From NCBI GenBank assembly GCA_965199915.1, contig OZ241348.1, positions 1,364,001 through 1,428,000 of the forward strand: DNA of 64,000 nucleotides, written 5' to 3'. This stretch comes from VXYL01 sp965199915 (GTDB lineage Bacteria; Pseudomonadota; Gammaproteobacteria; Pseudomonadales; Azotimanducaceae). A program made the position numbers and the translations under genes. This document shows positions 1-8,360 of this stretch, in pieces (position 1 is the stretch's first letter; each line of letters opens with the position of its first letter). The notes below the pieces were generated by a model. It was not told where the DNA came from. It made no database searches and saw nothing but the letters and a program-made list of their open reading frames with translations.

Positions 1-1005
1 ATCGTAGGCGGCGAGCGCCATCGCGCGGTCCGCCTCGCCGCGCCATATCGCCACCAGCTTGCGGCCGAGATTGCAGGCGTCGTGCAAGCCGCCGTTCATT
101 CCCATGCCGCCCAGCGGATTGTTGACGTGGGCCGCGTCGCCGACGAGCGCCACGCGGCCTTTGACGTAGGTTTCGGCCACTCGCTGGTGGACGTCGTACA
201 GGGTGCGGTGGCGAATGGCGTAGTCGCCGGGCTTGCGGTGCAGGCGCTGCAGGCGTTCCTGCAACGCCCCTTCGCTGAGCTGGCGTTGGGCATCCGCATC
301 GGCAGCCGGGTCGACGGGCCACAGCACCCGCCAAGCCTTGTCCGTGCGCAGCATCACGCACCACTCGTCGGCGTCGGCGATGTAGTTGACCCAGGACAGA
401 TTGTCGAACGCCTCCTCGAAGGGGAAGTCCGTGGACGCCACCAGAAACTTCTCGTCGTAGGTGAAGCCGCCGAAGCCGATGACGGCCGCCTTGCGCACGT
501 TGCTCGACGCGCCATCGGCCCCCACCAGGAAGCTGCCGCGCAGCGTCTGCCGGCCAGCCGCGTGCGTCACGGCCACCGAGACGCCCTCGCCATCCTGCTC
601 GAAACCGGTGGCCTCAACGCCGAGGCGCAATTCCGCGCCGGCGTGGCGGCGTAGCATGCGTTCGATGATGGCGGTCAGCTCGTACTGCTCCAACTGCAGG
701 CGGTAGGGGAACAGCGTTTCGTCCGCGATCACCGACATGTCGAACTCGGCCACCTCGCCGCTGCTCCGATCGCGGTACTGGTAACGATCCACGACCAGGC
801 CGCGCGCGATCATCGGCGCGGCGACCCCAAAATCGTTGAGCATCTCAAGCGAGGGCGGATGGAAGGTGGATGCGCGCAGATCCCTAGGCAGCGTGGTTTC
901 CCGCTCCAACAGCAGCACCGGGACATTGTGCTGGGCCAAGTACAGCGCCAACGTCGCCCCGGCCGGGCCGGCACCGGCGACGATCACGGGATCCCGCGTG
1001 GTCAT
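1..1005 (-). CDS. FAD-dependent aromatic-ring monooxygenase, C terminus beyond window
   Basis: This is a class A flavoprotein hydroxylase of the PheA/MhpA type, which uses NAD(P)H and O2 to hydroxylate an aromatic or heteroaromatic ring. The 335 visible codons start at an ATG and run off the left edge. The FAD fingerprint GAGPAG is at residues 11-16, the DG motif (VGADGASSNVRK) is around D164, and the GD motif (GDAAHVNNPLGGMG) around D290. All three are needed for FAD and NAD(P)H binding in this family. The start overlaps the stop of the upstream amidase gene by 4 bp (ATGA), so the two are translationally coupled at the end of a five-gene operon. The substrate cannot be read from the sequence. 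The neighbours suggest a nitrogen heterocycle or tetrapyrrole fragment, which is inference. Confidence 0.85.
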   Translation of the reverse strand, partial: MTTRDPVIVAGAGPAGATLALYLAQHNVPVLLLERETTLPRDLRASTFHPPSLEMLNDFGVAAPMIARGLVVDRYQYRDRSSGEVAEFDMSVIADETLFPYRLQLEQYELTAIIERMLRRHAGAELRLGVEATGFEQDGEGVSVAVTHAAGRQTLRGSFLVGADGASSNVRKAAVIGFGGFTYDEKFLVASTDFPFEEAFDNLSWVNYIADADEWCVMLRTDKAWRVLWPVDPAADADAQRQLSEGALQERLQRLHRKPGDYAIRHRTLYDVHQRVAETYVKGRVALVGDAAHVNNPLGGMGMNGGLHDACNLGRKLVAIWRGEADRAMALAAYD

Positions 1006-1649
1006 TCGGGCGGCGCGTTCGGTGCGGCAAGGAGTTCGAACAGCTCCGCAGCCGAGACCACGTCCGCGTACTTGGCGTCCAGATCGAACAGATTGGCTTC
1101 GTGGGCGGCGGCATCGCGATCGCCCACCGCTTCGCGCGGCACCACGACCGGATAGTCATATTGCAGCCCGTCCACCGCCGTCGCCCGCACGCAACCGCTG
1201 GTGGTTAGGCCCGTCACCACCAGCGAGTCGGCCCCCGCCGCTTGAAGCCGCCGATGCAGATCGGTGCCGAAGAAAGCGCTCGCGCCCTGCTTCTCGATCA
1301 CCGGCTCGTCGGCGCGGGGCGCCAGGGCCGCATCGACTTGCACCCAGCGCGAGCCCGGCCGCAGCACGTTCAACGCCGCCAAACGGCGTCGGAACACGCT
1401 GGCCTGGCGGTCGTTCGAGTAGACCACCGTGGTGAAGAAGATCGGCAAGCCGCGGCGTCGAAAGTGCGCCAGTATTGTGGCGTTGGCGGCGACCACCGCG
1501 CCGCTCTCGGTGCCGAGTGGACAGTCGGGATCCGTAAAGCCGTTGATGAGATCGACCAGAATCAGCGCCGGGCGCAACCCCAAACCCAAGTGCCGACGCG
1601 CCAAAGCGCGCCGCGGCTGGCTCACTTGCGACACGAGTGGTTCGAGCAT
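1002..1649 (-). CDS. Isochorismatase-family cysteine hydrolase (amidase)
   Basis: A 215-residue protein of the isochorismatase-like hydrolase superfamily. Members include N-carbamoylsarcosine amidase, nicotinamidase and maleamate amidohydrolase (NicF). The catalytic triad is visible: D33 in LVDLING, K120 in VIEKQGASAF, and C153 in TTSGCVRAT with the usual cis-peptide context. It is cytosolic, with no signal peptide. It lies 6 bp after the acyl-CoA-dehydrogenase-like gene and overlaps the FAD monooxygenase start by 4 bp. Position in a ring-degrading operon favours an amide-hydrolysing role over true isochorismate hydrolysis, for which no aryl-carrier context is present. Substrate unassigned. 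Confidence 0.85.
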   Translation of the reverse strand: MLEPLVSQVSQPRRALARRHLGLGLRPALILVDLINGFTDPDCPLGTESGAVVAANATILAHFRRRGLPIFFTTVVYSNDRQASVFRRRLAALNVLRPGSRWVQVDAALAPRADEPVIEKQGASAFFGTDLHRRLQAAGADSLVVTGLTTSGCVRATAVDGLQYDYPVVVPREAVGDRDAAAHEANLFDLDAKYADVVSAAELFELLAAPNAPPE

Positions 1650-1655
1650 CCGCGC

Positions 1656-2930
1656 TCAGGCTGTGCCGGCGCCGAACGAGGTCTGCTCGGCGTCGCCGGC
1701 AAGCATCCGCGCCGCCTCGAGACGTCCACGTTCGGCGGGGAACGCCTGCACAAGGCCCATTGCGACATCGCGCAGGGCGCGGGAAAACGGCGTGCCGAAC
1801 AACGTGCCGGCGGTGCCGGCGAGCTTCAGCGCGCACTGCGTGACTTGGAAGCTGTGCTCGGCCACCTCGCCCTTGCACACGCGCCAGAACGGCATCACCT
1901 CTTCGGCCGGCACGATCGGCGGCTCGGCGGTTTCGATCTCGATCATGCGCCGCGCCCAGAGCAGCGCGGTGTTGAGGTGCGCGTACATGTCGCCAATGAT
2001 CTGCTGTTGGTAGGGGCCGGTCGCCAACGACCGGCCGGTGTCCTCGAACTTGCGCCCGAGGACGTTCTTCATCCCTGCCTGATATGCCGCGAAAGCGGCG
2101 CCGAGATAGATGCTCGACGCGGCCACTTGGTTGCCCACGTAGCCGGTGCGGCTTTGCGAGCACATCTTCACGAACGCGCCGGGGATGGCCAAGGCGTCTT
2201 GATCGGCGACGAACACGTCCTCCAGCACCAGGCCCTCGGTGGCCGAGCCGCGCATGCCGAGCGCGTTCCAGCGGATGCGCCCGCGCGTGCCCGGCGCGTT
2301 GCGGTCGACGAGGAAAAGGCATAGGCCGTTCGCCCCGGCTACGCCGTCAAGGGCCGCCGTGACCAGATAGCGGTCGGCGATGCCGGTGGCGCAGCCGAAG
2401 GACTTGACGCCCCGCAGCGTCCAACCGCCGGCCACCTTGGTTGCCTGCGTGTTGATCGTGATGGCCGCCGCCTCGGACTTCACCGACTCGCTGGCGAAGT
2501 TGGCCAGCCACATGCGCTCTCGGCCCATGGCGTAAAGCACTTTTTCGGCGAAGGCGCGCACCAGCGGCGCTTCGGCGTCGTCGAACAAGCCGGCGTCCAA
2601 CGCCTTGAGCGACAGCGTGCCGCGGGATGTGGACGTGAGATGGAAGAAGTACGCGAGCGCCGTGGACGGGCAGACCGTGCCGATGGCGAAGCAGGCGCCG
2701 GCCCAGACGCGCAGGTTGCCGCCCAAGCCCTCGTAGGCCGCCGGCACGACCAGGCCGAGCAGCTGGGCTTCGCGCAGCGTCTCGACGTTCTCCGAGGCAA
2801 GGAAGCTCTCCTCGTCCATGGCCGCCGAACGCGCCGCGAGCGCCGGCAAGACGGCCTCCACCCGCTCCAACAGATCCCTCTCCGCGGGGTTGCAGTCCTC
2901 AATCAGGTATTCGGCGGTGAGCTTGCTCAT
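1656..2930 (-). CDS. Acyl-CoA-dehydrogenase-like flavoprotein
   Basis: A 424-residue member of the acyl-CoA dehydrogenase/flavin monooxygenase superfamily. The helical N-terminal domain, the middle beta domain (GWTLRGVKSFGCATGIADRYLV) and the C-terminal helical bundle are recognisable, and the length fits the family. Some relatives desaturate acyl-CoA; others (DszC/HpaB type) are flavin-dependent monooxygenases. I do not see a decisive catalytic Glu, so either is possible. It precedes the amidase and monooxygenase genes with tight spacing. A mobile repeat lies between it and the upstream RCC-reductase-like gene (about 110 bp apart), which may weaken co-transcription across that gap. Confidence 0.8.
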   Translation of the reverse strand: MSKLTAEYLIEDCNPAERDLLERVEAVLPALAARSAAMDEESFLASENVETLREAQLLGLVVPAAYEGLGGNLRVWAGACFAIGTVCPSTALAYFFHLTSTSRGTLSLKALDAGLFDDAEAPLVRAFAEKVLYAMGRERMWLANFASESVKSEAAAITINTQATKVAGGWTLRGVKSFGCATGIADRYLVTAALDGVAGANGLCLFLVDRNAPGTRGRIRWNALGMRGSATEGLVLEDVFVADQDALAIPGAFVKMCSQSRTGYVGNQVAASSIYLGAAFAAYQAGMKNVLGRKFEDTGRSLATGPYQQQIIGDMYAHLNTALLWARRMIEIETAEPPIVPAEEVMPFWRVCKGEVAEHSFQVTQCALKLAGTAGTLFGTPFSRALRDVAMGLVQAFPAERGRLEAARMLAGDAEQTSFGAGTA

Positions 2931-2974
2931 CGGTCACCTCGTGAAACGAGTGGAAGGAAAGCCTCAGGCGCTGG

Positions 2975-3069
2975 TGCGCGCCCTGCTGGGCGCGTTCGAG
3001 TTTGCTCCGCAAACTCCGTGCCTGCTGCAAGATTTGACTCATTTGTGCAGGTCCGCGCCTCTCAAGAGG
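2975..3069 (+). mobile_element. Palindromic mobile repeat, copy 1 (95 bp, CTGG target duplication)
   Basis: The 95-bp element is flanked by CTGG at 2971-2974 and at 3070-3073. It folds into successive hairpins: CGCGCCC/GGGCGCG, then GAGTTTGC-TCC-GCAAACTC, then CTGCA/TGCAG, then CCTCT/AGAGG. It is nearly identical to the copy at 22001-22094 and carries no gene. On the minus strand it enters the RCC-reductase-like gene just before its stop. Without the element and one CTGG that gene would end R-T-S-A-stop; with it, the last residues are replaced by LLRGADLHK. The target duplication and gene invasion show movement. The mobilising enzyme is not in the window. Confidence 0.85.
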
Positions 3070-3818
3070 CTGGTGCGACGCAACAGCGCGATTTGACGGC
3101 CGACGGCGTCCGCGCCCACCAGCGGCGTGATTTGGTCCCACACGCGATCCACGTCGCGGTTGAAGATGATCGCCTTGTTGCGCCGGTCGCGCTCGATCAA
3201 GGCGGCGGGATCCGCGCCCTCCAGCAGCGCCTCGTCAACGCCCTCCTCGACGAGTGCGAACCAATGCCGCAGGTAGTCGTCCACCAAGGCGTCGATCGCC
3301 CCGAACGCCTCCACGGTCGCCCGTTTGGCCAGCATCCACGGCGACATGATGGCGTGCTGACGCGGGCTCAGCTGCGCCTTCGTGAGCCCGGCCATCGCCT
3401 CGCCCTTGGCGAAGCTCGCCGACAGCGGCGTGAAGCATCTGTCCATGTAGCCAAGATGGGCGCCGAGATCCAGGCGGGGGATGAGGTCCAGATGGAAGGC
3501 GAGCTGGCCGCCGGCCTGCACCGAATCCAGCGTGAAGTGCGGCACCGCGCTGTCCGAGGGCGTGAAGGCGAACAGCATGTGCGAATCCAGCCCCATCGGC
3601 GGCACGACGATGGTGGCCGTCACCACTTGAAACAGCGGCGCGCCTCGAAACAGCCTCACTTCGCCGACGCGCCCTTGGTGCATGGGCGCAACGCTCTGCA
3701 AAGGGAGGTGGGGGCCGTCGTCCTCGCCGCGCACCTCGCGCAAGGCGAAACGGTCGACGATCTGGCGCAGCGTGCGTTGCCACAGCGTGGCGGGGAGCGA
3801 CGTGGCGGCGTCGTTCAT
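3039..3818 (-). CDS. Red chlorophyll catabolite reductase-like (bilin-reductase fold) protein
   Basis: A 259-residue protein resembling plant red chlorophyll catabolite reductase and, more distantly, ferredoxin-dependent bilin reductases. The signature stretch is at residues 92-125: a PHF motif, then a strand ending HLDLIPRLDL and GYMDRCF, matching the family pattern of a PH motif followed by LDL-x-PRKDL and a Tyr-rich helix. In this family the enzyme reduces a linear tetrapyrrole with electrons from ferredoxin. The start overlaps the stop of the nitrilase gene by 4 bp (ATGA). The last nine residues are encoded by an inserted mobile repeat. A paralogue lies at 18171-18986. Assignment is from motif memory, not a profile search. 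Confidence 0.6.
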   Translation of the reverse strand: MNDAATSLPATLWQRTLRQIVDRFALREVRGEDDGPHLPLQSVAPMHQGRVGEVRLFRGAPLFQVVTATIVVPPMGLDSHMLFAFTPSDSAVPHFTLDSVQAGGQLAFHLDLIPRLDLGAHLGYMDRCFTPLSASFAKGEAMAGLTKAQLSPRQHAIMSPWMLAKRATVEAFGAIDALVDDYLRHWFALVEEGVDEALLEGADPAALIERDRRNKAIIFNRDVDRVWDQITPLVGADAVGRQIALLRRTSLLRGADLHK

Positions 3819-5527
3819 GGCGCTTCCGCCGCCGGCGCCTGTGCCGCGAGCAGCGGTTCAAGCAGTCGCCAAGGCCGTCCGGCCAGCAAATCCGTGCCGC
3901 GAGACACCACCTTGTTCGCGGCGAAGCGTGGGTGTATTTCCACGGCCGTGACGCCCGCCTCCGCCGGCGCCCGCAGCGTTGGCGGCAGGGTCAGCAAGCC
4001 GTCGAAGGCGCGTTCCCGCCAGGGGGTAAGCACCGTGAAATCCTCGCTCAGCGCGGTGGCGAAGCTGGTGCCGAAAGGCCCGGGCTGGGCGGCGACCAGC
4101 AGATTCACGCGGTTCTCCGCCGACCGTTCGAGGAGGCCAGTGCGCATCTCCCACACCTCGAGCGGCAGCGCCGGCACCACCACCGTGTCGGCGCCGGCGA
4201 GGGCGGCCAAGCGAAACGCCTCGGGCACGCAGGCGTCGTCGCTGGTGAGCAGGGCCACTCTGGCAAAGTCCAAATCCACGGTTTGCACTTGCGCGGCCAA
4301 CGGCGAAAAGGCGTAGCGCTTGCTGCGATGCAACACGCCTTGGCACAGCTTCAACCCGTCGGCGCCTATCAGCGCCGCGGCCAGTCGCGGCGGCTCGCCA
4401 AGCACCAGCGTCGTCGCGACCCAGCTATCGGGCGGGCAGCACGAAGCCAACGCCGCGGCGGCGCTTTCAGAGCGCTGCGCCGCAGCCTCGGGCGATTCGA
4501 TCCGCTGTTCCGGCAAGAAGAACAGCGGTGGCAGAGCGGCCAGCCGAGCGCCGTCCGCGAACGCCGCGGCGAGCCTCTGCGCGGCCTCGTCGATGGCGCC
4601 TTCGCCGGTGCCGCCCAGTTGGATCAGCGCGCAGCGGACCGTGTGCGCGCCGCGATAGTCGCACTGCCGAGTGCCGGGGGCCATTGCCAAGGGGCGGTAA
4701 AGCGACGGGCGGCGCCAAGCGAAGATGTGGCTGCCGTCCGGGCGGGTCTTGCGCTGCGCGGCTTGGATGTCGATGTCCGCATGCACGACTTCCTCCCGGT
4801 CCGCGCTGGCGCGAACGAGCGCCGCGCCGTCCGGCGCGACGATCTGGCTTTCGCCGGCGCCCATCAGGAACCGTACTGGAATGCCGGTCTGCCGCGATAC
4901 GGGCTCGATGATCGCTTCCGGTATCAGCGGCCCCACCTTGTTGGCGGCCGCGACGAACACCTTGTTCTCCGCGGCGCGCACCGGCACATGCAGCGACGCC
5001 TCGTCGATGGCGAACGAGTTCAGGCTGTTGCACAGCAGCTGCGCCCCGCGCACCGCAAGGCAGCGCGGCGTCTCGTTGATGACCCCGTCCATGCAGGCGT
5101 ACAGACCGATACGACCGAGCGGGGTCGCCAGCACGGGCCCGGCGTGCCGCGCTTTGCTGAGAAAGTCGTTCTCGTGACCGATCAGCACTTGCTTGTCGCT
5201 GCTGCCGAGCAATTCGCCCGCCGGGCCGTACAGCATGCTGGTGCCGGTGCATTCGCCGCCGGGCCTGCGCAAGGTGCAGTTGATCACGACGTAGGCGTTC
5301 ATTGCCGCCGCCTTGGCCGCGATTGCGCGCAGGAACTCGCCGTCCGGCGCTAGCGCCACGGCATGGCAATGCGCCGCATCGTCGTACCACGAGGGGTGGT
5401 TGCAGAACTCCGGCAACACGACGAGCGCCGGGCGCGAGCGGGCGGCGGCATCCAGCATGCGCAGGCAGGTGGACAGATTGGCGGCGACGTCCGGGCCAAC
5501 CGCGAACTGCGCCACCGCCACGCGCAT
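3815..5527 (-). CDS. Two-domain nitrilase-superfamily (carbon-nitrogen hydrolase) protein
   Basis: A 570-residue protein made of two tandem C-N hydrolase domains; ordinary members have one, of 260-300 residues. The first domain has the full catalytic set: E40 (LPEF), K112 (SDKQV) and C145 (YACMDG). The second begins around residue 285 (CALIQLGG) and looks inactive. Its Glu position reads LPPLFF, and its Cys region reads TSDDACVPEA without the normal context. The second half is probably structural or regulatory. It is the first gene of the operon reading toward position 1 and is coupled to the next gene by a 4-bp overlap. The likely reaction is nitrile or amide hydrolysis in the cytosol; substrate unknown. 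Confidence 0.8.
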   Translation of the reverse strand: MRVAVAQFAVGPDVAANLSTCLRMLDAAARSRPALVVLPEFCNHPSWYDDAAHCHAVALAPDGEFLRAIAAKAAAMNAYVVINCTLRRPGGECTGTSMLYGPAGELLGSSDKQVLIGHENDFLSKARHAGPVLATPLGRIGLYACMDGVINETPRCLAVRGAQLLCNSLNSFAIDEASLHVPVRAAENKVFVAAANKVGPLIPEAIIEPVSRQTGIPVRFLMGAGESQIVAPDGAALVRASADREEVVHADIDIQAAQRKTRPDGSHIFAWRRPSLYRPLAMAPGTRQCDYRGAHTVRCALIQLGGTGEGAIDEAAQRLAAAFADGARLAALPPLFFLPEQRIESPEAAAQRSESAAAALASCCPPDSWVATTLVLGEPPRLAAALIGADGLKLCQGVLHRSKRYAFSPLAAQVQTVDLDFARVALLTSDDACVPEAFRLAALAGADTVVVPALPLEVWEMRTGLLERSAENRVNLLVAAQPGPFGTSFATALSEDFTVLTPWRERAFDGLLTLPPTLRAPAEAGVTAVEIHPRFAANKVVSRGTDLLAGRPWRLLEPLLAAQAPAAEAP

Positions 5528-5848
5528 CAGTGGCGCCGCTCGAAGCGCACGGGGCGTTGGGCTGCTCCCGGCCGCCTGTCGAGCAACAGGAAGACCATCC
5601 CGCCCATTCGCTGCTCCCCGTCCGCTAGCTTGTCATCGGCTGTCATCGGCACCAACGTGGCGCTGGCCGGCTTGGCTACGTTGCGCGAATCATACTACGG
5701 CGGTGCAACGGCACTGGTTTGACCGCCGCGTGGTCAGATGCCTACCGCGGGCGGAAGGCGCACCGTTGGAGTACCATCTTCTCAAGCTCGCGCAGTCTTG
5801 GCGCTGTCGCGATTCAACCGCAGCCGCTCACAGCATGTGGAGGTAGTC
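5528..5848. other. Divergent intergenic region with a tandem 10-mer
   Basis: This 321-bp stretch separates the minus-strand catabolic operon from the plus-strand fic gene, so promoters for both should lie here. A perfect tandem duplication of TGTCATCGGC is at 5631-5650 and could be an operator half-site pair. I see no convincing -35/-10 pair, RNA gene or coding region. Confidence 0.4.
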
Positions 5849-6838
5849 ATGCGATCCCCCCACCAACAGCTGCCGGAAATCTGGACCCCGCTCACGGGCA
5901 TGCCCGATGGCGCGCAGGAGTGGCTTGTGCCGGGCCATGCGGAGCTCAGCGCCGAGTGGACCGGCATTCGCGCCAGCCTGAAGGATCGAGACGAACCCCG
6001 CGCCTTCATCGACAAGTGGCTCGAGGAGCGCGGGCGCGCGTTCGCCATTGAAACCGGGCAGATCGAGGGGCTCTACACCCTCAAGACCGGCATCACCGAG
6101 CAGCTCATCGCCGAGGGGCTCGAAGGCGTCGTCCATTCGCACACCGTGGAGAACGTGGAAGACCGCACCATCAAGGGCCTGCTGGCGGATCAGGAAACCG
6201 CCTACAACATGCTGTTCGAGGACATCGCCAGCGGCCGGCCGCTCACCCAGCACGCCGTGCTGACGTGGCACCAGCTGGTGACCCGATATCAGGAGACCGT
6301 GGCCGGCCTCACCGCCGACGGCCGCCGCGTGCAGGTGCCGTTCCGCCGCAAGGGGATGTGGAAGAACCGCCCCAACAACCCGCGCCGCCTGGACGGCGTA
6401 ATGCACGAATACTGCCCGCCGGAGGTGGTGCAGGGCGAGATGGACCGCTTCTTCGCCCTGCACGCGGAGATCCAGGCCGAGCGCTACCCGGTGTACGTGG
6501 AAGCCGCGTGGATGCATCACCGCTTCGTGCGCACGCACCCGTTCCAGGACGGCAACGGCCGCGTATCGCGGATGCTCATGGCGTATTCCTACATCCGCCG
6601 CGGCGAGCCGCCGCCGGTCATCTCGGCAGCGGGGCGGCCGGGCTACATCAACGCCTTGGAAGTGGCCAACAGCGGCAACCTGCGGGCGTTCAGCGACTAC
6701 ATCGGCACGTTGGCGGTCGTCACGTTGCTCGAAGCCGTGACCCTAGGCGAAAGAGCCCTGGCCGGCAACGTGAACCGACCCAACGGCAATGGCGGGCGCA
6801 CGGTGGGCACGACCTACCTGCCGCCGGTGGAGGACTGA
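5849..6838 (+). CDS. Fic-domain protein (class II, self-inhibited AMPylase type)
   Basis: A 329-residue Fic protein that would transfer AMP, or another nucleotide moiety, from ATP onto target hydroxyls. The catalytic motif HPFQDGNGRVSR is at residues 230-241 and complete (His base, Asp for the metal, GNGR anion hole). An N-terminal inhibitory motif TGQIEG at 69-74 fits [ST]xxxE[GN], placing it in class II, where the Glu blocks ATP until relieved. I chose the ATG at 5849 over an upstream in-frame start because GGAGG lies directly before it. No antitoxin partner gene is needed for this class. An AAA+ ATPase gene begins 38 bp downstream in the same direction. Confidence 0.92.
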   Translation: MRSPHQQLPEIWTPLTGMPDGAQEWLVPGHAELSAEWTGIRASLKDRDEPRAFIDKWLEERGRAFAIETGQIEGLYTLKTGITEQLIAEGLEGVVHSHTVENVEDRTIKGLLADQETAYNMLFEDIASGRPLTQHAVLTWHQLVTRYQETVAGLTADGRRVQVPFRRKGMWKNRPNNPRRLDGVMHEYCPPEVVQGEMDRFFALHAEIQAERYPVYVEAAWMHHRFVRTHPFQDGNGRVSRMLMAYSYIRRGEPPPVISAAGRPGYINALEVANSGNLRAFSDYIGTLAVVTLLEAVTLGERALAGNVNRPNGNGGRTVGTTYLPPVED

Positions 6839-6876
6839 GGGCGGTAGATTCATCCCGTTCGCGCAGCCCAATTGAG

Positions 6877-8298
6877 ATGGAACGCCAGCCGACGAACGCG
6901 GACCCGCCCGACGCCATCTTCAAGCGTTTGGCCGCCTATGCGAGCGATCTGGAGCGAACATCGCCGCCCGTTTTCGTGGGGCGCGAACTCGAACTTGCCG
7001 AGCTGAGTGCCGCAGTCGAACGGGTGGCGCTGCGCAATCCCCGCAGCATGACCAGGATCGTTCAAGGTGTGCCGGGCGCGGGCAAGAGTTCCTTGTGCGA
7101 CGAGTTCCTGGCGTCCGTCCAAGGGCAGCGGATCGGTGATCGACGCGTGCTGTGCGCCAAGTTGCATCCAAGCGACTTGGACCTGCCGCCGCTTTCTCTG
7201 GTGGCCAAGCTGACCGAGGTGCTGCCGAAGGAACTCGCGTTGTTGCCAAGCAGCGGACGCTTCGCAACGACAGCTTCCACGACCCTTCGCAAAGCGGCGT
7301 CCACTGTGTTGCAGGTGGGATTCCGCACTTCCGAGTACCGAATCCACAACGACACCCATGGCCTAACGGAATCGTCCGATCTAGGCACATGCATCGGATC
7401 GTATTCCAGGCACATGTGGCCGCGCGACGCCCTGGTTGTGCTGGCACTAGACGAAATGCAGAACTGCCCGGTGACAGAGAGGGCGATTAGCACATTCCAG
7501 ATTCTCAACGAGTGTTTGCACGACAGTCGCATCTTCGTCGTCTGTTTCGGCTTGCAGAACACGGCTGCGGTGATCCGGGAGGGCCTCAAGCAATCCAGGG
7601 TGCCAAAGGGCGCGATCATGGAGATCGGCCCGCTTCTGCCCGGCGAAGGCAGGCTAGTGCTCGAAGCAACTCTCGACTACTTGGGCGTGACGACCGATGA
7701 AGCGGCATGGCGGGATTACGTTGAGTCCGCGGGCTGCGGCGGAGATTGCCCGTGGGATGCATGGCGCACCAAATTGGTGGATCGATTGGAGGCCCAATCC
7801 GGCGACTTCCCGCAGCACCTCACGGCTGCCTTGCGTTCCCTGTGCTTGACTCTCATAAAGCACCGCGACACGTTCGCCGCGACCAACGATCTGTTGGCGG
7901 CCATCGCGGACTTTCACGAAAGCGAGAAGACGGACTACTACGAGCAACGCCTCGGCAGTCCCTTGGATACGCACGTGTTGGCTTTAGGCGCCATCTGCAA
8001 GATGGCCGCCGCCCTCGATGACGGCGCAGTGCCGCGCGCCGCCGCGCTGACGGCCCTTGAAGTCGGCGACGACAACGATGAACGCGTCGAGCACCAGTAC
8101 GCCGCCCAGCTTCTCGAAACGGCCGCACAACGGGGCATCCTAAGAAAGCGCAAGATGAAGACCAAAGACCACTTTCTGCCGCCTCCGATCCCGTCCATGG
8201 CAACCTACTTGGCCGCCGCCTTCGACGAAGTGGCCAAAGAGGGCGACCGAGTAGCGCTGGCGATAGCGGAACGGTGTGGCTTTCATCCCGTGGGATGA
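6877..8298 (+). CDS. AAA+ ATPase, FAGR/YYxxRL family, member 1
   Basis: A 473-residue P-loop ATPase. Landmarks: FVGRELEL near residue 33, Walker A GVPGAGKS at 64-71, Walker B LVVLALDEMQ at 186-195, then VVCFGLQNTA, a GPLLPGEG segment, and DYYEQRL before a C-terminal region of winged-helix character ending around LPPPIPSM. It shares this architecture with three other genes in the window (8361-9713, 12262-13620, 19080-20291). The ATPase core resembles TniB/ExeA and Orc1/Cdc6-type proteins, but no transposase or secretion genes accompany it. It follows fic closely and precedes its own paralogue, suggesting a fic-ATPase-ATPase cluster. Role unknown; ATP-driven DNA or protein sensing is a guess. 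Confidence 0.75.
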   Translation: MERQPTNADPPDAIFKRLAAYASDLERTSPPVFVGRELELAELSAAVERVALRNPRSMTRIVQGVPGAGKSSLCDEFLASVQGQRIGDRRVLCAKLHPSDLDLPPLSLVAKLTEVLPKELALLPSSGRFATTASTTLRKAASTVLQVGFRTSEYRIHNDTHGLTESSDLGTCIGSYSRHMWPRDALVVLALDEMQNCPVTERAISTFQILNECLHDSRIFVVCFGLQNTAAVIREGLKQSRVPKGAIMEIGPLLPGEGRLVLEATLDYLGVTTDEAAWRDYVESAGCGGDCPWDAWRTKLVDRLEAQSGDFPQHLTAALRSLCLTLIKHRDTFAATNDLLAAIADFHESEKTDYYEQRLGSPLDTHVLALGAICKMAAALDDGAVPRAAALTALEVGDDNDERVEHQYAAQLLETAAQRGILRKRKMKTKDHFLPPPIPSMATYLAAAFDEVAKEGDRVALAIAERCGFHPVG

Positions 8299-8360
8299 GC
8301 ATGGACACCCTGATCGCGTGAAAAGAGCCGGACCGTGGACGGCGTGATGAGCTGACAAGC

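Noticed and set aside
3036..3105. Coding role for the repeat (peptides such as GAFEFAPQTPCLL appear in more than one copy)
   Set aside because: The shared peptides come from shared DNA; copies sit in different frames and contexts, and the hairpins explain the conservation.
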